DNA of 45,386 nt from Odoribacter sp. (GTDB lineage Bacteria; Bacteroidota; Bacteroidia; Bacteroidales; Marinifilaceae). Shown one piece after another: positions 1 to 8,527 of this stretch. Each line of letters begins with the position of its first letter. Positions within the stretch are counted from its first letter, which is position 1. A program made the position numbers and the translations under genes. Location: assembly GCA_020024465.1 (NCBI GenBank), contig JAHHTT010000014.1:1-45386 (forward strand), written 5' to 3'. The notes under the pieces are model-generated. The model was not told where the DNA came from and searched no databases. It was given only the letters and a program-made list of their open reading frames with translations.

Positions 1-1
1 T

Positions 2-544
2 GTGAAACGCTGTATCGGGCTGCCCGGTGACACTCTCTGTATCCGTGGAGCATTTTACGAAATCAACGGTAAGAGAGGTTACGGTAATCTGCAAGAACAG
101 GAAGCGATTGCCCGTTTCAAGGGAGAATTTCCTCAGGGTATATTCCACACCATCCCCTTTGACCCCCGTATAGCCTGGAATATTCAAAATATGGGACCTC
201 TCTATATTCCCCGAAAAGGGGACAAGATTCACCTTGACAGTATGGCATATAGACTATATAGGAAAATGGTAGAATACGAAAGCGGTTTGAAACTTCGTGA
301 GCAGGATGGAAAAATCTATGCCGGAGACAGCCTGACAGAGCATTATACATTCCAGACCAACTGGTATTTTATGGGAGGTGATAAAATGTGGAATTCGCAA
401 GATTCCAGATATATCGGTCTGATTCCGGAAGAATTTTTGATAGGCAAAGCAGTTCTGGTTCTTTCCTCCAAGGACAAGGATACCGGTGAATATCGTTGGA
501 ACCGTTTCTTTACACGCATCAGAAGAGAACAAAACAACATTTAA
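2..544 (+). CDS. lepB: Signal peptidase I, C-terminal part (5' end outside window)
   Basis: Membrane-bound serine protease that removes signal peptides from exported proteins. The visible 180 residues start at the family's lysine box: K-R-C-I-G-L-P-G-D, where the first Lys is the general base of the Ser/Lys dyad. They end with the conserved GGD-x-x-x-N-S-x-DSR-x-G box near residues 125-140. The catalytic Ser (SMxPT box) and the membrane anchor must lie upstream of base 1, so the gene is cut by the window edge, not broken. The long segment between the two boxes is usual for Bacteroidota enzymes. The stop codon is 11 bases before the next gene, so it probably heads or belongs to the same transcript. 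Confidence 0.93.
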   Translation: MKRCIGLPGDTLCIRGAFYEINGKRGYGNLQEQEAIARFKGEFPQGIFHTIPFDPRIAWNIQNMGPLYIPRKGDKIHLDSMAYRLYRKMVEYESGLKLREQDGKIYAGDSLTEHYTFQTNWYFMGGDKMWNSQDSRYIGLIPEEFLIGKAVLVLSSKDKDTGEYRWNRFFTRIRREQNNI

Positions 545-555
545 AATATAATTTC

Positions 556-2406
556 ATGCATATACGACATACTTTTCTACTTCTTTTATTTCTGTGGACG
601 ATGACCGGTTGCCAATGCAAACAGACAGGACAAGCATTGGAAAAAGCTTTGCAATTAAGTGGTTCCAACCGTCAGGAATTGGAGAATGTATTGGAATACT
701 TTTCCAAAAATCCGTCAGACAGCCTGAAATTAAAGGCTGCCCGCTTTTTGATAGAAAACATGCCCGGGCATTGGGGACCGGACCCGGAGAGTATAGGAGA
801 TTATATAAAAGAAGTTGACAGCATCCAGGGGCTGCCTGCTGAAATCCGCAGGGTCATGCTGAATGCCCCCGCCATGTATCCTGAAGAATTTCCAAAAATG
901 AAGCGAGTGGATGATATCCGTATTATCAAGTCCGAACAGCTCATACAACATATAAACCGGGTTTTCCGATTAAAAGACAGTTGCGAGTGGCTGCAGCATA
1001 TCGAATTCGGACAGTTCTGTGAAGGAATCCTGCCCTATCGCATTGCAAATGAAGTGTTGGATTTCCATTATGGAGAAACGCCGCCGGCACTGCTTGAAGA
1101 TTTTCAATATGCCACGCAATATTATGACGACTGCCGTCATTGTCCCTATTCCTTAGCCATGTTTTTACAGAAAAGAAGAATGTTTACGGAGATGTATCCT
1201 ATTACAAATCTCCGTTTATATCAATTTGCCTATGGGGGCACACAGGCAAAAATGGTGACAACTTTACGGCTGAGGCGTTTGGGTGTCCCCGGAACAATCG
1301 ATTATGAACCGGGAGAAAATTCGCAACGCAACAGGATGATATACAGCACACCTATCTGTTCCAGACTGTTTAGTCGTTCGTATCACGAGATATTCCGTCC
1401 CAATAGTACCAAATTTTATCGGAAGACTTATGCGCATAACCCGATTCCGCAACCGGAGGGTGACGAGTATGTCCCTCCTTTTTTCAGGGATCCTTTTCAA
1501 AAAGATGTGACTGCGGAATATCTGAATACGAAAGATATTGAACTGGAACTGGATTTGCCGGATTCTTTCCGATATGCCTATCTGGCTGTCTGGCAGAATC
1601 AAGAATGGTTGCCGGTATCCTTCGGAGAGGTCAACAACGGTAAATGCCGTTTTACAAAACTCGGTACGGATGCCGTATATCTGCCGGTATATTATCCGGA
1701 CGGGCAGATGAAAGCCCTCGACTTACCCTTTGTCTTGTGCAAGACAGGACAAATCAAATCATTACAAACGAATGGAAGCAAAAATATAATCATAGAACGT
1801 ACAACCCCCTTTCATGGAAGGTTCAATTATAGTAATGATGAATTTTCAAAAGCCTGCATAGAATGTGCTGACGAACCGACATTTAAAAATCCTCAGACTG
1901 TCTATGTTTTTGGGACACCCCCCAATTACCGGCAGGTTACTTCCTGCTGGCAGAATAAGTATAAAAAAAGATATTGGCGTTTGAAATTAAGCAATACGTT
2001 TACTAATCTGTCCGAATTTCATTTTTTGGATGCGGAGGGGAATACTTTGCAGGGACATTTTCCTGACGGCAGTGAGAATGTCCAAAAATCATTGACCGAC
2101 AATAACAGCAGAACCTTTGGAGAAGTCAGGGGATGGTGGACCGTGGATTTTGGGAAACCGGAGACAGTGGCAGGTGTCCGGTATATGCTTCTCGTTTCTG
2201 ACGGCAATATTGTAGAAGGACACGAATATGAGCTGTTCTATTTTGATACCTTTGAATGGAAATCTTTGGGAAAGCAACAGACAGAAGGACTGCATCTGGC
2301 ATTCGAACAGATTCCCGGCGGCTGCCTTTACCGGTTGAAAGATCTTACCTCCGAAACATGGGGCAATATATTTACAGAAGAAAACGGACGTATAAAATTT
2401 TGGTAA
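556..2406 (+). CDS. Lipoprotein with degenerate transglutaminase-like and discoidin-like domains (paralogue 1)
   Basis: The ATG at 556 is preferred over the in-frame ATG at 496. It gives a clean lipoprotein signal (hydrophobic stretch, then T-G-C with Cys19) and avoids overlap with lepB. The 616-residue protein resembles the Bacteroidota family with an N-terminal helical part, a central transglutaminase-like fold, a beta domain (YLPVYY motif) and a C-terminal F5/8-type-C-like module ending in a G-R-I-K-F-W tail. Compared with its neighbour downstream, the segment that should hold the nucleophilic Cys reads FAYGGTQAK, and the Gly-Asn-Arg...His-x-Trp segment reads GENSQRNRMIYS. Both the Cys and the His are therefore missing. 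Probably a non-catalytic cell-surface or periplasmic binding protein; the substrate is unknown. Confidence 0.8.
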   Translation: MHIRHTFLLLLFLWTMTGCQCKQTGQALEKALQLSGSNRQELENVLEYFSKNPSDSLKLKAARFLIENMPGHWGPDPESIGDYIKEVDSIQGLPAEIRRVMLNAPAMYPEEFPKMKRVDDIRIIKSEQLIQHINRVFRLKDSCEWLQHIEFGQFCEGILPYRIANEVLDFHYGETPPALLEDFQYATQYYDDCRHCPYSLAMFLQKRRMFTEMYPITNLRLYQFAYGGTQAKMVTTLRLRRLGVPGTIDYEPGENSQRNRMIYSTPICSRLFSRSYHEIFRPNSTKFYRKTYAHNPIPQPEGDEYVPPFFRDPFQKDVTAEYLNTKDIELELDLPDSFRYAYLAVWQNQEWLPVSFGEVNNGKCRFTKLGTDAVYLPVYYPDGQMKALDLPFVLCKTGQIKSLQTNGSKNIIIERTTPFHGRFNYSNDEFSKACIECADEPTFKNPQTVYVFGTPPNYRQVTSCWQNKYKKRYWRLKLSNTFTNLSEFHFLDAEGNTLQGHFPDGSENVQKSLTDNNSRTFGEVRGWWTVDFGKPETVAGVRYMLLVSDGNIVEGHEYELFYFDTFEWKSLGKQQTEGLHLAFEQIPGGCLYRLKDLTSETWGNIFTEENGRIKFW

Positions 2407-2416
2407 ACCATATACA

Positions 2417-4270
2417 ATGAAAAATTCAGCATATCTATTTCCGGTGATGTTCCTTTTGCTTTTTTATGGCTGCACCAGACAGCAGGTACAATTGGAAGCC
2501 GCTTTGAAATACAGCGGCCAAAACAGGATGGAATTGGAGAAAGTACTGGCACACTACTCGCATTGTCAGTCGGACAGTTTAAAACTGGAGGCTGCCCGTT
2601 TTTTAATATCCAATATGCCGGGGCATTGTACTTATACCAGTCCGGCTGTTGAAAAATATTATGCGTCTCTGGATACCGTGCAAGGTTTGACACCTCCTTG
2701 TAGAAAACTGTTTCAGACGATACCTTTTGACAGACCGGAATATGCCGGTGGATTACAGGCGAAAGAAGACATCAAACTGATAACGGCAGAATATCTGATT
2801 CATCATATAGACCTTGCATTCCGACAATGGGAAACCTTACCGTGGCTGGAAGGTCTGGATTTTGAGCTGTTTAAAGAATATTTTCTTCCTTATCGGATGG
2901 CTTATGAACCGTTGGATTACTGGCGTGATTCGGTGGAGGTTTGCCGGAATATACTTCAGAACAGCATGGAAAATTATGAAGATTGCCGTTATTTTGCCCA
3001 TTATATGCAATACGAATTACGTTATCTGCCGGCTCCCCGGATGGAGCAGAATCCGGACAGGAGGTTGCATGACTATAAAATGGATTGTATCCCGAGCAGC
3101 CGTTATCTGATGTTCTTGCAACGCTGGATCGGTATCCCTTCCGCAATAGATTTTATTCCGCATTTCGGGAACCGGAACGGACGGCATTATTGGACAAGGA
3201 TCATCGATGTGAAATACAATACATTGCGGATATTTCAGGCGGATGTCTATCGTGTACCCAAGATATATCGTCAGACCTATTCCTACAATCCTTTCATTAT
3301 ACCGGACCGCAATGAATATGTTCCCTATTTATTCAGAAATCCTTTTTTTAGAGATGTTACTCGGGAATATATACCGGTAACAGATATAAAGATTGATATA
3401 CCATGGAATTTAAAAAATGAACATGTCTATCTTGCTGTATTTAACGATTTGCAATGGAAACCTGTAGCCTGTGCAAAAGTGTCCGGAAGCAAAGCCGTAT
3501 TTCAAGATATGGGCAGAGACATTGTCTACCTGCCGGTCTATTATGATGAAAATGAAACGATGTGTCCGTTGGATTTTCCCTTCATCGTATGGGAAAACGG
3601 AGAAACAGAACGCCTGAATGCGGACAAGGATCGGCTTGAAACGATGTGCCTGACCCGTAAGTATCCGAGTAATAGCATGAATGACTATTGGAATACGTCC
3701 TTAATGGGATTTAGAATCGAGGTATCTGATGATGAGGATTTCAGTGAGGCTGATACAATCGCAGTCATACAGGAACGTCCGTTGCCTAAGTATCGGGATA
3801 TTCAAATCGATACCATTGTGAGAAAAAGATATTGGCGCTTGATTAAAGATAACGGGGATTTTGTTTATCTTGCCCATCTGTCATTTTATGACAAGGATGG
3901 GCAGGTAATTAATGGAAAAGCAATAGGACCGGATTCCGGAGCCTTCAAGGATATTTCTGCGGATGATCCCGTATGTTTTGGTACGATAGCAAAGTGGATG
4001 GGGCTGGATTTTGAAAAACCGGTCTGTATATCACGGATCAGATATCTGCCCAGGAATGATGCCAACGGAATCTTTCCCGGTAACGAATACGAGCTTTTCT
4101 ATTACGATTTTCCCGGCGGATGGAAATCTTTAGGGATACAGAATCCCGTAAAGGAGGAGCTTGATTATACGGGAGTTCCGTCGAATGCTCTTCTTTGGTT
4201 ACGTAACCTGACAACAGGACAGGAAGAACGTATATTCACTTATAGAAACGGTAGAATAATATTTTGGTAA
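2417..4270 (+). CDS. Lipoprotein with transglutaminase-like and discoidin-like domains (paralogue 2)
   Basis: 617 residues with a lipoprotein signal peptide (LLLFYGC, Cys19). It aligns over its whole length with the protein just upstream. Shared landmarks are the opening LEAALKYSGQNR-type helix, the DSLKLEAARFLI block, YLPVYY in the middle, and the C-terminal run from RYLPRND through EYELFYYD to the RIIFW end. Unlike paralogue 1 it keeps a candidate catalytic Cys224 (M-D-C) and His257 (GNRNGRHYW), with Asp264 nearby, as in transglutaminase-like folds. A 10-base gap joins it to paralogue 1 and a 19-base gap to the RND adaptor. The domain assignment is from family knowledge. Whether it is a protease, a transglutaminase or only a binding fold cannot be told from the sequence. 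Confidence 0.8.
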   Translation: MKNSAYLFPVMFLLLFYGCTRQQVQLEAALKYSGQNRMELEKVLAHYSHCQSDSLKLEAARFLISNMPGHCTYTSPAVEKYYASLDTVQGLTPPCRKLFQTIPFDRPEYAGGLQAKEDIKLITAEYLIHHIDLAFRQWETLPWLEGLDFELFKEYFLPYRMAYEPLDYWRDSVEVCRNILQNSMENYEDCRYFAHYMQYELRYLPAPRMEQNPDRRLHDYKMDCIPSSRYLMFLQRWIGIPSAIDFIPHFGNRNGRHYWTRIIDVKYNTLRIFQADVYRVPKIYRQTYSYNPFIIPDRNEYVPYLFRNPFFRDVTREYIPVTDIKIDIPWNLKNEHVYLAVFNDLQWKPVACAKVSGSKAVFQDMGRDIVYLPVYYDENETMCPLDFPFIVWENGETERLNADKDRLETMCLTRKYPSNSMNDYWNTSLMGFRIEVSDDEDFSEADTIAVIQERPLPKYRDIQIDTIVRKRYWRLIKDNGDFVYLAHLSFYDKDGQVINGKAIGPDSGAFKDISADDPVCFGTIAKWMGLDFEKPVCISRIRYLPRNDANGIFPGNEYELFYYDFPGGWKSLGIQNPVKEELDYTGVPSNALLWLRNLTTGQEERIFTYRNGRIIFW

Positions 4271-4289
4271 ATCATAAAAACAATTCTAT

Positions 4290-5360
4290 ATGAACAAACA
4301 AATTTTATATCTGGCGGTATTGGCGTTATGGGCATTTCTGTACGGATGCAAGGACAAACCGAAGGAAGAGGCTGTTGAAGAGCGGCCCCGGATAGAGCAG
4401 CAGGATGGGATTACGGAGGTGAAAGTACAGAAAGCACGGTACGACCGTTTTGAGCTGGAACTGGTCAGTAACGGTAAGGTGACTGCCCGTAACAAGGCGA
4501 TGTTGGGCTTCCCGATTGCGGAAATTGTGGATTCTGTTTATGTGAGCAACGGTTCGCGGGTGAAGAAGGGGGATCCTTTGGTGTCTGTTGACGGCTACAA
4601 GGCCGGAGAGGCTTTCCGGGATGCCCGGTTGAATCTGGAGAAGATGGAGCTGGAATTGCTCAGCCGACTGATGAGCGAAGGTGTCGGCGAGATGAAGGAT
4701 ACGGCACAGCTGCCGGCACAACGTCTGCATACGATTATGCTGCAATGCGGCTATACATCGGCGGTGTCTGCTTTTGCGAAGGCGAAGAAAGAGTATGAAA
4801 ATATTGTAACGAGGGCTCCGTTTGCAGGAGTGGTGGCAGATCTGGAAGCACGCCCGTTTAATCCGTCATCGGCTTACAAGAGCGTGTGTACGCTGATTGA
4901 CGACTCGCAGATGGAGGTGGTGTTCAACGTGCTGGAAACGGAAATCGCCTATCTCCGTCCCGGGATGGAGGTGGAACTGACGCCATACGCCAACAGCAGT
5001 GTGGTACTGCACGGAAAGGTGGCGGAAGTGAATCCGCGTATCGACGAGAACGGGATGGTGCACATCAAGGCGGCGGTAAACAACCGGGACAGGGTGCTGG
5101 TGGACGGCATGAACGTGAATATCGTGCTGAAACGGGAGGTGGAGGACAAGCTGATAATTCCCAAGAGTGCCGTGTTACCGCGACAGGGGAAAAAGGTGGT
5201 GTTCGTGCATTCGGGCGGGAAGGCTTTGTGGAGGTATGTGACGACTGGCATTGAAAACAGCCGTGAAATCAGTATCGAATCGGGACTGAAGGAGGGGGAA
5301 GAGGTCATATATGACAACAACCTCGGACTTTCGCATGAGAGTGAGGTTTCTGTAAAATAA
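4290..5360 (+). CDS. RND efflux transporter periplasmic adaptor subunit (HlyD/MFP family)
   Basis: 356-residue membrane-fusion protein. It has a lipoprotein signal (F-L-Y-G-C, Cys20) that anchors it to the inner membrane. A lipoyl/barrel-sandwich half-motif follows at about residues 65-105 (IVDSVYVSNGSRVKKGDPLVS), then a short hairpin and the second half (VTRAPFAGVVADLEARP). After that come the beta-barrel and membrane-proximal domains (IPKSAVL, GLKEGEEVIY). It would link the two inner-membrane permeases encoded next to an outer-membrane channel. No TolC/OprM-like gene lies in the window. It starts 19 bases after the lipoprotein gene and ends 8 bases before the first permease gene. Codon use is G+C-rich compared with the genes after 11560. 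The substrate cannot be inferred. Confidence 0.93.
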   Translation: MNKQILYLAVLALWAFLYGCKDKPKEEAVEERPRIEQQDGITEVKVQKARYDRFELELVSNGKVTARNKAMLGFPIAEIVDSVYVSNGSRVKKGDPLVSVDGYKAGEAFRDARLNLEKMELELLSRLMSEGVGEMKDTAQLPAQRLHTIMLQCGYTSAVSAFAKAKKEYENIVTRAPFAGVVADLEARPFNPSSAYKSVCTLIDDSQMEVVFNVLETEIAYLRPGMEVELTPYANSSVVLHGKVAEVNPRIDENGMVHIKAAVNNRDRVLVDGMNVNIVLKREVEDKLIIPKSAVLPRQGKKVVFVHSGGKALWRYVTTGIENSREISIESGLKEGEEVIYDNNLGLSHESEVSVK

Positions 5361-5368
5361 AGAATAGT

Positions 5369-8300
5369 ATGAAGCTTTCAGCGTTTTCGATAAATACAAT
5401 TTTCATTGTGCTGATGCTGCTTGGAATTTCACTGATCCCCAAGCTGTCGCTGCAGCTGATGCCTTCGTCGCGCTCGAATGAACTGAGCGTGTCGTTTTCA
5501 TGGCCGGGCGCCAATCCGGAGATGCTGGAAATGGAGGTGACGTCCAAGCTGGAGGGGGCTTTTGCACCGACCAAAGGGCTGAATGCTATCCGTTCCTATA
5601 CGGGGCAGGGGTATGGCGGCATTACGCTCTCTATCGACAAGCACGAGAATATCGATGCAGTGAAGCTGTATTTGTCTTCCCTGGTGCGCTCGCTGGAGAA
5701 AGGGCTTCCCGACGGGGTGCGTGTGAATCCGGTGGAAGGCGGTGAAGTGGATACCGGTGAGAGAAAGGAGGAAAAGCACAGGCTGCTGTTGAGTTATACC
5801 ATTACGGGACCGGGCAGCAGCCAGGAGGTGGCGGATTATGCGACGGAGCATATTGTGCCGGTCGTATCGGAGCTGGAGGGGATTGAAAGCGTGAGTGTCA
5901 CCGGTGCCGTCCCGTTTGAGTGGGTGCTGCTGTATGACGAGCAGCTGCTCAAGGATATCAAGGTGTCGCCGGGTGATATCACCATGGCAATCAGCAAGTA
6001 TTATTCACAGAGGGATGCCGGGAAAGTGTTAGTGGAGACATCTCCGGGGAAGCGGTATTCATATATTGTCTTTAAAGGAAGCAGACAGGAACAGGATGCC
6101 GATTTCCTGAATATTCCGATAAAGAATATCGGCGGCAGGATGCTTTTCCTGCGGGATCTTGTCACTCCGGATTACCGGGAGGCACGCCCGACGTCGTATT
6201 ACCGCATTAACGGTCTGAACAGAATCAATGTCAATATCTTCTGCGAGCAGAAATCGAACATGATAGACTTGTCGCAGAAGACAAGGACGGAGATGAAGAG
6301 GCTGGCAGCAGAATTGCCGGACAATTATTCGCTGACGATGATTCTGGACAACAGCCAGGAGCTGAAGGATGAGCTGAAGGACAATATGGTGCGCACGGGT
6401 CTGACGGTATTGATCCTGCTGCTGTTTGTATGGATTACAAGCCGCAGCCTGCGCTATCTGCTGATTGTGACGGTCTGCCTGGCTGCGAATATCCTGATAG
6501 CTTTGGCGCTGTACTGTTTTTTCGGCATAGAGATCCATCTGTATTCCCTTGCCGGGATAACGGTGTCGTTCGGTATCATTATCGACAATGTAATTGTGAT
6601 GACCGACCATTACCGGCATTATCATAACCGGAAGGTCTTTATGGCGATTCTGGCGGCGACGCTGACAACGATGGGGGCTCTGATTGTCATTTTCAATATG
6701 GACAACGAGGTGATGAGGAATATGTGGGGTTTTTCTGCCGTGATTATCATCAATCTGACGCTTTCTGTTGCGGTAGCGCTGTTTTTTGTGCCTGCACTGA
6801 TGGAAAAGATTCCGCTCCGTGCATCTTCGGCACGCAGGCATTACAGACACCTCCGGCGTGCGGTGCGGTTTACCCGTGGCTATGAACGGACGGTCCGTTT
6901 CCTGCAGCGGCACCGGCGGTTGCTGTTTGTGGCGGTGGTGCTGGGATTCGGTCTTCCTGTCTTTATGATTCCCAATACGATAGACCGGGACAGACCCTGT
7001 TCGGAACTTTATAACCGGATTTTCAGCAGCGAACTGTATCTGCAGTTGAAGCCCTGGCTGGACAAGGGGCTCGGCGGTAGTCTCCGCCTGTTTATTGAGG
7101 GCGGAGGCGGTGACTGGCGGCGGCATGACCGCACGGCGAAGGCGCGGACTACGCTGAATATGGTGATGACAATGCCGCATGGTGCTTCTCTGGAGCAGAT
7201 GAACGATGCTTTTGTGAAGGTGGAGCGGTTTTTGGCCGGATTTGATGAAATAGAGACTTTTACGTCGGATATCAGCTCGCCCAACCGGGCACAGATGTCC
7301 ATTGTCTTCAAGAAGGAGGAGGAGATGGACGGTGCTCCGGAAAGAATCAAGAACGAGCTGGTCCGTTTTGCCAACAGTATCGGTAATGCGGATTCGGATA
7401 TTTCCGGAGTGGGACGCGGTTTTTCCAACCGTACGGAGAATGAATACCGGAGCGAGTGTCTGAAGGTGGTGGGCTATAATTACCGGAAGGTGCTGATGTA
7501 TGCCGATGTGCTGAAACAGAAATTAGAGCAGCAGAAGCGGGTGAAGAAGCTGTTTGTCGGCAGTGAACGCAATCCGGACAAGGCGAAGGAGTTTGCCATT
7601 GAGGTGAGCAAGGAAAAACTGGCACGAAACAATTCGGATGTCGGCAGTATGCTGGCTCACCTATCGCAGCTGTCCGGCGCCGGCGATGCCCGGACGTATG
7701 CCTATATCGGCAATAAACGTTCGACGGTGGTCCTCCGTCCGCACGAGCAGCGGAAGGCAAGCCTTTGGGAGTTACAGAACCGTCCCGTACAGGGCGATCG
7801 TTCTGTCTTTCGGCTCAATGATGTCGGGAGTATCAGTGAGGACCGTAATTTTGAGGCTATCACGAAAACAAACCAGGAATATGAGGTGTCGGTGATGTAT
7901 GACTTTATCGGTGACTACATGCTTTCGGAAAAGGTGAAGGAACGGATTATGAAGGAGATGAACCGGGAAATGCCGATAGGCTTCCGTGTGAAGGAAGGAC
8001 GTGAATGGGGCGGTTATTTCTGGAAGACGGACAGCGGCATCGATTCGCGTATATTGTATATCCTGCTGGTGATTGCCATCATCTATTTTATCTGTGCCAT
8101 TCTGTTGGAGTCGTTGAGGCAGGCATTGGTTGTGGTGACGATAGCACCGGTGTCTTTTATCGGCTGTTTTCTGGGATTCTATTTTTTCGGTCTGCAGTTT
8201 AATGAAGGCGGACTGGCTGCTTTTATTATGATGTGCGGATTGTCGGTCAATGCGATTCTGTATATTATCAATGATTATAACAACCGCATCAAGGCGGGCA

Positions 8301-8527
8301 GTCCGAGAAGGTTGCGGACTTATCTGCGGGCATGGAATGCCAAGATAGTTCCGATATTGTTGACGATAGTCAGTACGATGTTGGGATTTATCCCTTTTTT
8401 GATTGGAGAGGTCAGCGATTTCTGGTTCAGCCTGGCTTTGGGGACGATGAGCGGGCTGGGCTTTTCCCTGTTGGTGCTGATGGTTGTGTTACCTGTAATG
8501 TTTAAAGAAAAAGTTGAGAAGATATGA
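5369..8527 (+). CDS. RND multidrug/efflux permease, AcrB/MdtB superfamily (first of two)
   Basis: 1052 residues, full length for the HAE-type RND family: one N-terminal membrane helix, large periplasmic loop 1, six helices, large loop 2, and five C-terminal helices. The TM4 proton-relay site reads G-I-I-I-D-N-V-I-V with Asp406, so the second Asp of the AcrB Asp-Asp pair is Asn. In TM10 the AcrB-type Lys is absent (GLSVNAIL). It would form a trimeric, proton-driven exporter in the inner membrane. The ATGA overlap with the next gene (8524-8527) implies translational coupling and a two-permease complex as in MdtBC. Several long antisense open frames across it are composition artefacts. Confidence 0.93.
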   Translation: MKLSAFSINTIFIVLMLLGISLIPKLSLQLMPSSRSNELSVSFSWPGANPEMLEMEVTSKLEGAFAPTKGLNAIRSYTGQGYGGITLSIDKHENIDAVKLYLSSLVRSLEKGLPDGVRVNPVEGGEVDTGERKEEKHRLLLSYTITGPGSSQEVADYATEHIVPVVSELEGIESVSVTGAVPFEWVLLYDEQLLKDIKVSPGDITMAISKYYSQRDAGKVLVETSPGKRYSYIVFKGSRQEQDADFLNIPIKNIGGRMLFLRDLVTPDYREARPTSYYRINGLNRINVNIFCEQKSNMIDLSQKTRTEMKRLAAELPDNYSLTMILDNSQELKDELKDNMVRTGLTVLILLLFVWITSRSLRYLLIVTVCLAANILIALALYCFFGIEIHLYSLAGITVSFGIIIDNVIVMTDHYRHYHNRKVFMAILAATLTTMGALIVIFNMDNEVMRNMWGFSAVIIINLTLSVAVALFFVPALMEKIPLRASSARRHYRHLRRAVRFTRGYERTVRFLQRHRRLLFVAVVLGFGLPVFMIPNTIDRDRPCSELYNRIFSSELYLQLKPWLDKGLGGSLRLFIEGGGGDWRRHDRTAKARTTLNMVMTMPHGASLEQMNDAFVKVERFLAGFDEIETFTSDISSPNRAQMSIVFKKEEEMDGAPERIKNELVRFANSIGNADSDISGVGRGFSNRTENEYRSECLKVVGYNYRKVLMYADVLKQKLEQQKRVKKLFVGSERNPDKAKEFAIEVSKEKLARNNSDVGSMLAHLSQLSGAGDARTYAYIGNKRSTVVLRPHEQRKASLWELQNRPVQGDRSVFRLNDVGSISEDRNFEAITKTNQEYEVSVMYDFIGDYMLSEKVKERIMKEMNREMPIGFRVKEGREWGGYFWKTDSGIDSRILYILLVIAIIYFICAILLESLRQALVVVTIAPVSFIGCFLGFYFFGLQFNEGGLAAFIMMCGLSVNAILYIINDYNNRIKAGSPRRLRTYLRAWNAKIVPILLTIVSTMLGFIPFLIGEVSDFWFSLALGTMSGLGFSLLVLMVVLPVMFKEKVEKI

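Noticed and set aside
496..555. Upstream in-frame start for the first lipoprotein
   Set aside because: It overlaps lepB and would bury the lipoprotein signal peptide; ATG 556 fits better.
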